Positions 6,983 through 12,915 of a stretch of DNA of 17,591 nucleotides are shown here, in pieces. The notes below the pieces were generated by a model. That model had not been told where the DNA came from, did no database searches, and saw only the letters and a list, made by a program, of their open reading frames with translations. Location of the stretch: contig CALCUE010000040.1 in NCBI GenBank assembly GCA_937906945.1, forward strand, positions 1 through 17,591, written 5' to 3'. A program made the translations under genes and the position numbers. The stretch is from an uncultured Clostridia bacterium. GTDB lineage: Bacteria > Bacillota > Clostridia > Oscillospirales > Ruminococcaceae. Numbering within the stretch: the first letter of the stretch is position 1; each line of letters opens with the position of its first letter.

Positions 6983-7372
6983 TTGAAAGTCATAGAATGT
7001 TTTGAGCGGGCGCTTGGATTTCTGCCGGAAGAAAAAGGCGACGATCCGTCGCTTCTGAAATTCGTGGTGCCCTGGACCAATCAGCTTCTGGCGGATACCT
7101 TTGAAGCGGAAAACGCCATCCGGGAAAGTCTGGGGGAACCTTCGCTGGCTTCTTCGCTTTTTGTTTCCCAAGCCGAGGAGGAGATCCCCTATCACAGCCC
7201 GCTGGTCGAAAAAGCGTTTCCCTACGGAATGGCCCGGTGGCTGTTCCGGGAGGACGACGACGTTTCCGGAAGCCGGGAATATTACAGCCTTTTCGTGGCC
7301 GCCGTCGCGGAGGCGACGCCCTATCGCTTCGGGGAAGTCCGGGACGTTTACCGGGAGGAGGAAACGGAATGA
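6983..7372 (+). CDS. phage-like protein, possibly head-tail connector type
   Basis: 129 aa, starting at TTG 6983 because AGGGAGG (6968-6974) lies 8 nt upstream; no in-frame ATG has a ribosome site. The protein is acidic and mostly helical: an N-terminal helix (VIECFERALGFL), a central SLFVSQAEEEIPYHSPLVEKAFPYGMARWLF and a terminal SREYYSLFVAAVAEA. The 'E-I-P-Y ... P-Y-G-M-A' arrangement recalls small virion (connector-like) proteins of Clostridia prophages, recognised only from general resemblance. It overlaps the next gene by ATGA, so translation is coupled. In a complete phage this protein would not normally sit beside the lysis genes, which suggests rearrangement or a dedicated small cassette. 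Confidence 0.6.
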   Translation: MKVIECFERALGFLPEEKGDDPSLLKFVVPWTNQLLADTFEAENAIRESLGEPSLASSLFVSQAEEEIPYHSPLVEKAFPYGMARWLFREDDDVSGSREYYSLFVAAVAEATPYRFGEVRDVYREEETE

Positions 7373-7665
7373 GCACGGCGTTTCTGGAAGGGCTTTCCGT
7401 TTTGAGCACCGTTTGCGCTCTGGTGTTCGGCTACGCGGCTTTCAGCCGCGGACGAAAGAAGGATGACGCCGAGGATGGCGGCAGCAAAGCCGCCATGATG
7501 AGCGACATCGGCTACATCAAGGCGAACACGGAGGAAATCAAGGCGGAACAGAAGGAACAGCGAAGCTTCAATACCGAGGTGGTGACCCGGATCACCGCCG
7601 TGGAAGAGAGCGCCAAACAGGCGCACAAGCGCCTTGACCGGCTGGAAGGAGGAGAAAAAGGATGA
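7369..7665 (+). CDS. phage holin-associated TM/coiled-coil protein, XhlA-like
   Basis: 98 aa. One transmembrane segment (about 8-27) is followed by a charged linker and a coiled coil (about 45-93) with the phage-type phrase DIGYIKANTEEIKAEQKEQ ... VTRITAVEESAKQAHKRLDRLEG. Proteins of this shape lie directly before the holin in many Firmicute prophages and may modulate lysis or membrane association. The start overlaps the previous stop (ATGA) and the stop overlaps the next start (ATGA), so three genes are translationally coupled. Assignment to the XhlA group rests on layout and coiled-coil pattern. Confidence 0.72.
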   Translation: MSTAFLEGLSVLSTVCALVFGYAAFSRGRKKDDAEDGGSKAAMMSDIGYIKANTEEIKAEQKEQRSFNTEVVTRITAVEESAKQAHKRLDRLEGGEKG

Positions 7666-7931
7666 TCAACTGGAAAGTAAGACTGAGAAACCCGATCTGG
7701 TGGGCGGAGGTCCTTGCGGCGGTGCTTTTGCCGATGCTGGCCGCCGTCGGGTTGGGATGGCGTGACCTTACCAGCTGGAAAGCGCTGGGCGACGTGCTCA
7801 AAACCGCCGTCGAAAGCCCGGCGACGGTGGCGGCGGTGCTCGTTTCCCTCTGGAACACGGTCACCGACCCCACCACCGCCGGTTGGGGCGACAGTCAGCG
7901 GGCTATGACTTATATGAAACCGGGGGAGTGA
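7662..7931 (+). CDS. phage holin, phi-LC3 family
   Basis: 89 aa. Begins MINWKVRLRNPIWWAEVL, has two hydrophobic segments (about 11-32 and 52-67) and ends VTDPTTAGWGDSQRAMTYMKP. This opening and the T-DPTT-G-DS-RA-Y ending are diagnostic of the phi-LC3-type holins. Such proteins form membrane lesions that release or activate the endolysin, which is encoded 4 nt downstream. GGAGGAG lies before the ATG. The start overlaps the upstream stop. Confidence 0.92.
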   Translation: MINWKVRLRNPIWWAEVLAAVLLPMLAAVGLGWRDLTSWKALGDVLKTAVESPATVAAVLVSLWNTVTDPTTAGWGDSQRAMTYMKPGE

Positions 7932-7935
7932 TCGT

Positions 7936-8718
7936 TTGGCCGACAAAATCAAAATCGGGCTCGACGCCGGACACGGCGGCGATTCCACCGGCACCTATTC
8001 CGTCCGCACCGAAACGGACGGTGTTTATGAGAAGACCTATGCTCTGGAGCTTTGCCGGTTGGTGCGGGACCGGCTTTTAGCCAACGGGTTCGAGGTCTTT
8101 ATGACGAGAGATTCGGACATAAAACCGGGCAACGTCTCGGAACGGGCGCGGCAATGTATCGCCGCCGGCTGCGCCTACGCCGTTTCGATCCATTTTAACG
8201 GCTCGACCAACGCCGGGGCAAGAGGTACCGAGGTTTTTGTGCCCTACGCCGAAAGCGCCGCCGGGATCGAGGCGGGCTATCAGCGGTATTTAGGGGCGTT
8301 TTTCCCGCTTCGGGCGCCCTTTGCCCGTTCTTCGGACATCAACAACAAGGACGACGTCTTCGACAAGAAGCTGAACCTTGTCACGCGGAAATTCGACGCG
8401 GTTTCCACCACAAAAAAGAACTATTTCGGCTTTGTGCGGACCGGTTGGGCCGGCGGCATGAGCGCCGACCTTTTGGAGGTCTGCTTTCTGACGAACGGGG
8501 CGGATTTCAGCGCCTATCTCGCCAACAGGGAAGCGGTGGCTTCCGCCATCGCGAGGGCGATCACCGAAGGGTACCGGAAGGTCTATCAGGAGGAAAAGCC
8601 GGAAAGTCCGGAACCGCCGCCCAAAGAACCGCTTCCCGGAAATTGCGAAGCGCTTTTGGCGGAAAACGCCGCCCTTCGGGGGAAACTGGAGGCCATCCGG
8701 GATATTTTAGAACAATAA
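7936..8718 (+). CDS. N-acetylmuramoyl-L-alanine amidase (Amidase_3), endolysin-like
   Basis: 260 aa, starting at TTG 7936 with GGGGGAG 7 nt upstream. The catalytic domain (about 5-215) shows zinc ligands His13 (LDAGHGG), Glu33 (VYEKTYALEL) and His86 (SIHFNGS), and catalytic Glu181 (LLEVCFLTN). The enzyme cuts the amide bond between muramic acid and L-alanine in peptidoglycan. There is no signal peptide, which fits holin-dependent release. A Pro/Glu linker (219-234) leads to a short helix (236-260); no known wall-binding repeat is visible. This is the last gene of the cassette and is followed directly by a strong terminator. Confidence 0.92.
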   Translation: MADKIKIGLDAGHGGDSTGTYSVRTETDGVYEKTYALELCRLVRDRLLANGFEVFMTRDSDIKPGNVSERARQCIAAGCAYAVSIHFNGSTNAGARGTEVFVPYAESAAGIEAGYQRYLGAFFPLRAPFARSSDINNKDDVFDKKLNLVTRKFDAVSTTKKNYFGFVRTGWAGGMSADLLEVCFLTNGADFSAYLANREAVASAIARAITEGYRKVYQEEKPESPEPPPKEPLPGNCEALLAENAALRGKLEAIRDILEQ

Positions 8719-8722
8719 AAAA

Positions 8723-8750
8723 GCGCCGGGAGTTTTCCCGGCGCTTTTTT
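8723..8750. terminator. bidirectional intrinsic terminator
   Basis: Stem GCGCCGGGA (8723-8731) and TCCCGGCGC (8736-8744) with a 4-nt loop, A-run on the left and T6 on the right. It ends the amidase cassette and also the minus-strand gene that converges on it. Confidence 0.93.
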
Positions 8751-8762
8751 ATGGAAATTTCG

Positions 8763-9125
8763 TCATTCGATATGGAGCGTATCAAAGATCTTTGTCGCCA
8801 GGCGGACGGCTTTTCGGGGGTCTTCGGTGTAATCCAGTGAAACGTCTTTGGCGTGGTCCGGCTTGTAACCCACCCGGTAGGAGACGTTGTGGACCTGCCA
8901 TTCGGCGGAAAGATCCTCATAGGTGCGCTTCGTAAGGCCGGTGCGGGCCATGATCTCGCAGACGGTGTGCCGGGTATTCTGGTCTTTGACGAGGTAGGAG
9001 TCGATGATCTCCGCGTCCTTTTCCCGAAAGGTGATCCGCACCGTGTCGCCGTAGGGCGACAAGATCCGGTCGATGGCCTCTTTGGCTTCCTCGGCGGTAT
9101 AGTGTTCCTTAAGGTCCTCAAACAT
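8763..9125 (-). CDS. hypothetical protein, unknown function
   Basis: 120 aa from the ATG at 9125, preferred over an upstream TTG at 9161 because GGAGG lies 8 nt before this ATG and nothing suitable lies before the TTG. Soluble, charged, no signal peptide or membrane segment. The middle (RHTVCEIMARTGLTKRTYEDL) could form a helix-turn-helix-like helical pair, but the match is weak. The rest alternates strands and helices (TVRITFREKDAEIIDSYLV, then VSLDYTEDPRKAVRLATKIF). It lies downstream of tRNA-Leu on the same strand, with only the tRNA's terminator hairpin between; no clear promoter of its own was found, so readthrough is possible. I do not recognise the family. Confidence 0.7.
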   Translation of the reverse strand: MFEDLKEHYTAEEAKEAIDRILSPYGDTVRITFREKDAEIIDSYLVKDQNTRHTVCEIMARTGLTKRTYEDLSAEWQVHNVSYRVGYKPDHAKDVSLDYTEDPRKAVRLATKIFDTLHIE

Positions 9126-9173
9126 TTTTGTATCCTCCGTTTTTTCGTCCGTTTTCGACAAACCGTTTCAATA

Positions 9174-9210
9174 AGAAACGCCTTTTACCCCGAAGGCAAA
9201 AGGCGTTTCT
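9174..9210 (-). terminator. terminator hairpin after tRNA-Leu
   Basis: AGAAACGCCTTTT (9174-9186) pairs perfectly with AAAAGGCGTTTCT (9198-9210). It begins directly at the CCA end of the minus-strand tRNA. The T-run is interrupted, so termination may be partial, which would let transcription reach the 8763-9125 gene. Confidence 0.75.
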
Positions 9211-9296
9211 GGTGCCGGTGGTGGGGGTCGAACCCGCATGGTGTTGCCACCGACGGATTTTGAGTCCGTTACGTCTGCCAATTCCGTCACACCGGC
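9210..9296 (-). tRNA. tRNA-Leu (anticodon CAA)
   Basis: Read on the minus strand: acceptor GCCGGTG (9296-9290) pairs with CACCGGC (9220-9214), discriminator A, encoded CCA (9212-9210). The anticodon stem ACGGA/TCCGT encloses the loop CTCAAAA, giving anticodon CAA, which reads UUG. The long variable arm (CGGTGGCAACACC region) is typical of leucine tRNAs. The T-stem GCGGG/CCCAC contains one C-A mismatch. Length is 87 nt including CCA. Confidence 0.95.
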
Positions 9297-9306
9297 GTAC
9301 AGATAT

Positions 9307-9334
9307 ATTATACACAAATCCGAAAAGAATGCAA
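9307..9334 (-). promoter_or_regulatory. promoter of tRNA-Leu
   Basis: On the minus strand, -35 TTGCAT (9334-9329) and -10 TATAAT (9312-9307) are separated by 16 bp and lie about 10 bp before the mature tRNA 5' end, as expected for a strong stable-RNA promoter. Confidence 0.8.
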
Positions 9335-9599
9335 GAAAAAAACAGAAAAAATTGCGGGAAGAAGAAAAGAGGAAAAGGAGAAAAAGGACGGTGGATTTTT
9401 TGTTATCCTCGTCGGGGACAAGATTGCCACGGCTTCCTGCGGAAGCCTCGCAATGACAATTCTAATTTACCAAAATCAGACCCGCAAAGCCCCTCATCCG
9501 TCGGCAAAGCCGACACCTTCCCCCGAGGGGGAAGGCTAACCTCCCTCCGGGAGGGAGGTGGCATTTTCGGCTTTGCCGAAAATGACGAAAGGAGCCCGG
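9335..9599. repeat. purine-rich stretch and hairpin-string repeat
   Basis: No gene is seen between the tRNA promoter and the 9818 gene. A purine-rich tract (about 9335-9392) leads into a hairpin ATTGCcacGGCTTC / GAAGCCtcGCAAT (about 9424-9454). This is followed by four back-to-back perfect hairpins: GTCGGC/GCCGAC (9500-9514), CCTTCCCCC/GGGGGAAGG (9516-9535), CCTCCCTC/GAGGGAGG (9540-9558) and CATTTTCGGC/GCCGAAAATG (9562-9584). The first two share their units and order with 1-53. These look like members of a dispersed intergenic repeat family. Confidence 0.8.
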
Positions 9600-9631
9600 C
9601 GACCAATGATAAAATCAGATGAAATTTCGGA

Positions 9632-9745
9632 TAAACGGAACATAGAAAAAACTGCCTCTGTCTTTTTGTTTCTACGAACCGTTTCCCGGGTCGCCAATCT
9701 CCCTCCGTCCCGCTGTCGCTCGACAGCTCCCTCTCGGAGGGAGCC
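9632..9745 (+). repeat. 114-bp dispersed repeat, copy A
   Basis: This segment is nearly the exact reverse complement of 17479-17591. It contains two internal palindromes, CTGTCG-CTCGACAG and CTCCCTC-TCGGAGGGAG. Differences from copy B are about seven substitutions and one indel. No transposase lies in or beside it, so it is a non-autonomous or structural repeat. Confidence 0.9.
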
Positions 9746-9817
9746 TCTGCGCCGCCGGCTAACGGAAAGGCAGTATCCCCTCTATTGATTCAACCTTTTT
9801 TGAAAGAAGGTCCTTTT

Positions 9818-10108
9818 ATGAGACGCCGTGAATGGATGCGGCCGCTGGAATTCGACCGCCCCACCTGGGACATGATCCGCTTCAACAACATCTATACCGC
9901 CTCCCGGAAGGATTTCCGCTGGCGCCATTGCCCCAACCCGGAGGAAAACACCCTCACCGCCTCGGTCTATACCGTCATGAGCTTCGATTTCGCCGATGAC
10001 GTCGAAAGCCGGGATTTTCCGCTGACGGAAGAGGGCCTTCACGAGGCCAACGAATGGATCGAATCCAAATTCCAGGAATTCGTCAACAAAAACCCCGACC
10101 GCTATTGA
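9818..10108 (+). CDS. hypothetical protein, unknown function
   Basis: 96 aa from the ATG at 9818, chosen because GAAAGAAGG lies 7 nt upstream; an in-frame TTG at 9785 has no ribosome site. Soluble and rich in Arg, Trp and aromatic residues at the N-terminus (MRRREWMRPLEFDRPTWDMIRF), with a C-terminal helix (EGLHEANEWIESKFQEFV). There is one cysteine and no membrane segment. It is a single-gene unit with its own strong terminator; the promoter must lie in or just after the repeat at 9632-9745, but I cannot point to convincing hexamers. I do not recognise the family. Confidence 0.72.
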   Translation: MRRREWMRPLEFDRPTWDMIRFNNIYTASRKDFRWRHCPNPEENTLTASVYTVMSFDFADDVESRDFPLTEEGLHEANEWIESKFQEFVNKNPDRY

Positions 10109-10118
10109 AACCGTCACC

Positions 10119-10147
10119 CCGCCGGAACGCTTTCCGGCGGTTTTTTT
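10119..10147 (+). terminator. intrinsic terminator
   Basis: CCGCCGGAA (10119-10127) and TTCCGGCGG (10132-10140), 4-nt loop, then seven Ts. Ends the 96-aa gene. Confidence 0.93.
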
Positions 10148-10174
10148 ATCCTCAAAAAATTTTTTTCAAACCCC

Positions 10175-10203
10175 TTGACAGGATCTTCCGGCCATGGTAA
10201 TAT
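10175..10203 (+). promoter_or_regulatory. sigma-A promoter of SPFH operon
   Basis: -35 TTGACA (10175-10180), 17-bp spacer, -10 TAATAT (10198-10203). The -35 is a full consensus match. Confidence 0.85.
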
Positions 10204-10206
10204 GAA

Positions 10207-10229
10207 TGTGATATCAAAAAGATATCACA
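10207..10229. promoter_or_regulatory. perfect operator-like inverted repeat
   Basis: Arms TGTGATATC (10207-10215) and GATATCACA (10221-10229) are separated by five As. It starts 4 bp after the -10 and covers the expected transcription start, where a bound protein would block RNA polymerase. The operon's second gene codes for a small ribbon-helix-helix protein, a natural candidate for binding it (inference). Confidence 0.8.
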
Positions 10230-10262
10230 CCAACACCTTCGTTCAGAAAGGATGGAAAAAAC

Positions 10263-11261
10263 ATGAACGAAAACGATCTTGTCAATAAAGAATATAACAA
10301 AGAACTGCGCCCCAAAAGCGGCATGGGAATGCTTCTTCTTTTGATCCTCGCGGAGCTTCTTTCCCTCGCTGTCTTTATCGTCGGCGCCATCGCCATTGAT
10401 ACGACTATACTGGGGCTTATCGGCATCATCGGCGGCGCGCTGCTCGCTTTTATCGTCATTCCGCTTCTCTTTTGCGGACTCAAGACGCTCCGCCCCAACG
10501 AAGCCTACGTCCTGACCCTTTTCGGACAGTACTACGGAACGCTGACCGGCCCGGGCTTCTTCTACGTCAACCCCTTCGCCGCCGCCATCAACCCGGCGGC
10601 AGAGAACGCTTCTCTTGCCGAAGCGGCGGAAACCGCCAAAGGCACCACCGCGAAGGTCACCGTCGCGCCCTCGAAGCGCATTTCTCTCAAGGAGATCACC
10701 CTCAATAACGATAAACAGAAGATCAACGACCAGGAAGGCAACCCCGTCATGATCGGTACCGTCGTCATCTGGCACGTCGTCAACCCGGCGAAAGCGGTCT
10801 TCAACGTCGATAACTACGTCGATTTCCTCTCCACTCAATGCGACGCCGCTCTGCGGAACATCGTAAGAGAATATCCCTACGACATCTCCGACGACGGCGA
10901 CGAAAAATCCCTCCGCGGCTCCAGTCAGGAGGTCGCCCAGCGCCTTGCCGATGAGATCCAGTGCCGTGTTTCCGTCGCCGGTATCGAAGTCATCGAGGCC
11001 CGGATCACCCACCTTGCCTACGCCACCGAGATCGCCGCGGCCATGCTGCAGCGTCAGCAGGCTTCCGCCATCATCGCCGCCCGGAAACTCATTGTTGACG
11101 GCGCTGTCGGTATGGTGGAAATGGCTCTGGAACGCCTTTCCGACGACCAGGTCGTCGAACTGGACGACGAGCGCAAGGCCCAGATGGTCTCGAACCTTCT
11201 GGTGGTGCTCTGCGGCAACAACGACGCCCAGCCCATTGTGAACACCGGTTCCATCTACTGA
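10263..11261 (+). CDS. SPFH/band-7 domain membrane protein
   Basis: 332 aa. Two hydrophobic segments near the N-terminus (about 22-45 and 49-72) are followed by an SPFH domain (about 73-260) with LRPNEAYVLTLFGQYYGTLTGPGFFYVNPF, IGTVVIWHVVNPAKAVFNVDNY and ALRNIVREYPYD. A helical region follows, with AAAMLQRQQASAIIAARKLIVDGAVGMVEMALERL. SPFH proteins oligomerise at membranes and organise microdomains or protect the envelope under stress; the specific partner here is unknown. AAAGGATGG provides a moderate ribosome site. The gene is followed after 30 nt by the ribbon-helix-helix gene on the same transcript, and the operator dyad at the promoter suggests tight repression. Length is normal for the bacterial family. 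Confidence 0.92.
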   Translation: MNENDLVNKEYNKELRPKSGMGMLLLLILAELLSLAVFIVGAIAIDTTILGLIGIIGGALLAFIVIPLLFCGLKTLRPNEAYVLTLFGQYYGTLTGPGFFYVNPFAAAINPAAENASLAEAAETAKGTTAKVTVAPSKRISLKEITLNNDKQKINDQEGNPVMIGTVVIWHVVNPAKAVFNVDNYVDFLSTQCDAALRNIVREYPYDISDDGDEKSLRGSSQEVAQRLADEIQCRVSVAGIEVIEARITHLAYATEIAAAMLQRQQASAIIAARKLIVDGAVGMVEMALERLSDDQVVELDDERKAQMVSNLLVVLCGNNDAQPIVNTGSIY

Positions 11262-11291
11262 TAAAAACCTGATTCGAAAGGAGGCGGCGAC

Positions 11292-11471
11292 TTGTCCGAC
11301 AAAGACAAAAAACAGCTTTTGCTCCGGCTTTCGCCGACTCTCTGGGAAGAAATCTCCCGTTGGGCGGAGGACGATTTCCGTTCCGTCAACGGTCAGATCG
11401 AATATCTTCTGACCGAGGCGGTCCGCCAGCGGAAAAAAGGCAAAAAGCCGAAAGACGAACCCGAAGAATAA
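11292..11471 (+). CDS. small ribbon-helix-helix (Arc-like) DNA-binding protein
   Basis: 59 aa, starting at TTG 11292 with AAAGGAGG 7 nt upstream (11277-11284). The sequence KKQLLLRLSPTLWEEISRWA, then DDFRSVNGQIEYLLTEAVRQR, fits the ribbon-helix-helix fold: a short strand (QLLLRLS), helix A (PTLWEEISRWAEDDF) and helix B after the turn (SVNGQIEYLLTEAV). A basic and then acidic tail (KKGKKPKDEPEE) follows. Such proteins dimerise and bind palindromic operators. The gene sits 30 nt after the SPFH gene and just before a terminator. Autoregulation through the dyad at 10207-10229 is the simplest reading, though the dyad arms have not been matched to any known Arc-like site. Confidence 0.82.
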   Translation: MSDKDKKQLLLRLSPTLWEEISRWAEDDFRSVNGQIEYLLTEAVRQRKKGKKPKDEPEE

Positions 11472-11474
11472 CAA

Positions 11475-11510
11475 AACGCCGTCGCAAAAGCGACGGCGTT
11501 CCTTTTATTT
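11475..11510. terminator. bidirectional intrinsic terminator
   Basis: AACGCCGTCGC (11475-11485) and GCGACGGCGTT (11490-11500) with loop AAAA, T-rich on the right (CCTTTTATTTTTTT) and on the left when read backwards. It serves the SPFH operon and the convergent methyltransferase gene. Confidence 0.9.
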
Positions 11511-12434
11511 TTTTCGCGGTGGTTTAGTGTTCCGCTCCCAGAAGACCCCGTCCTCATAGCCCTGAATGGAGGGGTTTTCGTCGGCCATTTCGAGGCGTTT
11601 TTCCGTCCAGGCGACGTACTGTTCGTTCTGCTCGATCCCGCAAAAACGCCGTCCCAGTTTTTTCGCCGTCACCGAGGTGGTGCCGGAACCGAGGAACGGA
11701 TCGAAGACAAAGTCCCCGGGGTCGGAGCTTGCCAGAATGAGCTTCGCCAAAAGCTTTTCCGGCTTCTGCGTCGGGTGAGCCGTGTTTTCCGCCATGGACC
11801 AATAGGGGACCGAAAGGTCGTCCCAGAAGTTCGACGGGCAGGTGTCCCGGAACTTGCCTTCCGGCGTTTCCTCCCAATCCTTCGGTACGCCGTCGGTCTT
11901 ATAGGGCGCGATAACACGCCGCCGCACCTTTACGTCCTCCAGATGGAAGACGTAATCGTCGGAGACGGTGGCGAACCAGATGTCCTCCATGCCGTTCTTC
12001 CAGTTTTTTTGAGCACCCCGTCCCTTTTCTCTCTGCCAGGTGACGCGGTTTCTTACGTGGAAATATTTTTTGAGCACCGTCCCGATCACAAGGCTCGATT
12101 CCCAGTCGCAGCAGACATAGACCGACGCCGTCGGTTTGAGCACGGGAAGGACCGCCTGGATCCACCGCTCGGTATAGGCTTCATATTCTTCGTCGGAAAG
12201 GCGCTTGAAGCGGCTGCCGCCGAAATCTTTGGAAAGGTTATAGGGCGGATCGACGACCAGAAGATTGACAAAGCCCTTCGGCAGAAGGGAAAGCGCCGAA
12301 AAACTGTCGCCGAGGATCGTTTTGTCGGTGATCTCCGAAAGCTCCGCCGCTTTGGAAAGGCGAAGACACCGGGAAAGATAGTCTTTCCCGTCCTCGACGG
12401 AAAAATCAATGGTCTTGTTGCGTCCGGCTTTCAT
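11505..12434 (-). CDS. DNA methyltransferase, N6-adenine/N4-cytosine type, solitary
   Basis: 309 aa from the ATG at 12434, chosen because AGGAGG lies 7 nt upstream; the longer frame to 12653 runs through the promoter. Motif IV DPPYNLSKDF (62-71) comes before motif I DPFLGSGTT (245-253) and GIEQNEQY (266-273), the beta-class order. Conserved stretches include CCDWESS, REKGRGAQKNWKNGMEDIWF and HPTQKPEKLLAKLI. It transfers a methyl group from S-adenosylmethionine to a base in a specific DNA sequence; DPPY favours adenine-N6. No restriction endonuclease is encoded nearby, so it is probably an orphan methylase with an epigenetic or protective role. The recognition sequence cannot be read from the protein. 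Confidence 0.93.
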   Translation of the reverse strand: MKAGRNKTIDFSVEDGKDYLSRCLRLSKAAELSEITDKTILGDSFSALSLLPKGFVNLLVVDPPYNLSKDFGGSRFKRLSDEEYEAYTERWIQAVLPVLKPTASVYVCCDWESSLVIGTVLKKYFHVRNRVTWQREKGRGAQKNWKNGMEDIWFATVSDDYVFHLEDVKVRRRVIAPYKTDGVPKDWEETPEGKFRDTCPSNFWDDLSVPYWSMAENTAHPTQKPEKLLAKLILASSDPGDFVFDPFLGSGTTSVTAKKLGRRFCGIEQNEQYVAWTEKRLEMADENPSIQGYEDGVFWERNTKPPRKK

Positions 12435-12464
12435 AAAGCGCCCTCCTTTCGGTTTTCTTTCAAA

Positions 12465-12493
12465 ATCATACACCGTTTTCGCCAAAAAAGCAA
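12465..12493 (-). promoter_or_regulatory. promoter of the methyltransferase gene
   Basis: On the minus strand, -35 TTGCTT (12493-12488) and -10 TATGAT (12470-12465), 17-bp spacing, about 30 bp before the start codon. Confidence 0.65.
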
Positions 12494-12524
12494 CCGATGG
12501 AGCGAAAGAGACCAAAAAGAAAGC

Positions 12525-12553
12525 TTGCGTCAAAAGAGATTTTTGGTTATAAT
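12525..12553 (+). promoter_or_regulatory. promoter of the Cys-rich protein/peptidase unit
   Basis: -35-like TTGCGT (12525-12530), 17-bp spacer, consensus -10 TATAAT (12548-12553), about 35 bp before the TTG start. Confidence 0.75.
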
Positions 12554-12588
12554 GGAAGCGGAACGACGTTAAGAAAGGACGTGGGAAA

Positions 12589-12906
12589 TTGGAGAAGAAA
12601 CACGGCGGCTGCAAGCATGGCGGCTGCGGAAAAAACCGGGTGCCGGGACGCATTACGGTGAGCCTTCACGGAGAGGAAGTTTCCAACCGCTCCCTTCTTT
12701 GCCGCACCTGCGTCTATAAAAAGCGGGGCGACACCGCCTCCTGCCTTCGGTTCGACCAAAAGCCGGCGGAGGTTTTGGAAGGCGGCGCCTGTGAACAGTA
12801 TTTACGGGACAGCGTCGGCGGCGGACCGGCCTCTGGCTGCGGCGATTGCGGAAACTGCGGCGACTGCCACGATGGTGGCTGTTCGGGCTGCGGCGGCTGT
12901 TCCTGA
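12589..12906 (+). CDS. small 13-cysteine protein with CxxC tail
   Basis: 105 aa, starting at TTG 12589 with AAAGGA about 9 nt upstream. Three parts are seen: an N-terminal HGGCKHGGCG (5-14); a central four-cysteine unit (Cys38, 41, 52, 68) in LLCRTCVYKKRGDTASC ... KPAEVLEGGACEQYL, spaced like a small zinc-binding knuckle; and a glycine/cysteine tail (about 83-105) with cysteines at 84, 87, 90, 93, 98, 101 and 104, mostly every third residue. The tail recalls metal-binding tails and also the Gly/Cys cores of azole-containing peptides such as microcin B17, but no cyclodehydratase is encoded here. The gene is followed after 9 nt by a papain-like putative peptidase on the same transcript. Function is unknown; metal handling is the conservative guess. 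Confidence 0.78.
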   Translation: MEKKHGGCKHGGCGKNRVPGRITVSLHGEEVSNRSLLCRTCVYKKRGDTASCLRFDQKPAEVLEGGACEQYLRDSVGGGPASGCGDCGNCGDCHDGGCSGCGGCS

Positions 12907-12915
12907 GGGTTTGCC

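Noticed and set aside
9210..9296. tRNA-Leu as an attachment site for an integrated element
   Set aside because: No integrase and no repeated tRNA 3' end were found in the window, although phage-like genes lie nearby.
9424..9745. CRISPR array
   Set aside because: The repeats here are different self-complementary units without regular spacers, and no cas gene is present.
10152..11474. A 440-codon minus-strand frame opposite the SPFH gene
   Set aside because: It runs across a consensus promoter, an operator and two real genes on the other strand; no ribosome site.
12435..12653. N-terminal extension of the methyltransferase to 12653
   Set aside because: The extension crosses the methylase promoter and the start of the divergent Cys-rich gene; AGGAGG before the ATG at 12434 decides the start.
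12589..12906. Azole-containing bacteriocin precursor
   Set aside because: The Gly/Cys tail is suggestive, but no YcaO or dehydrogenase gene is present and the central four-cysteine unit looks like a metal site; kept only as a possibility.
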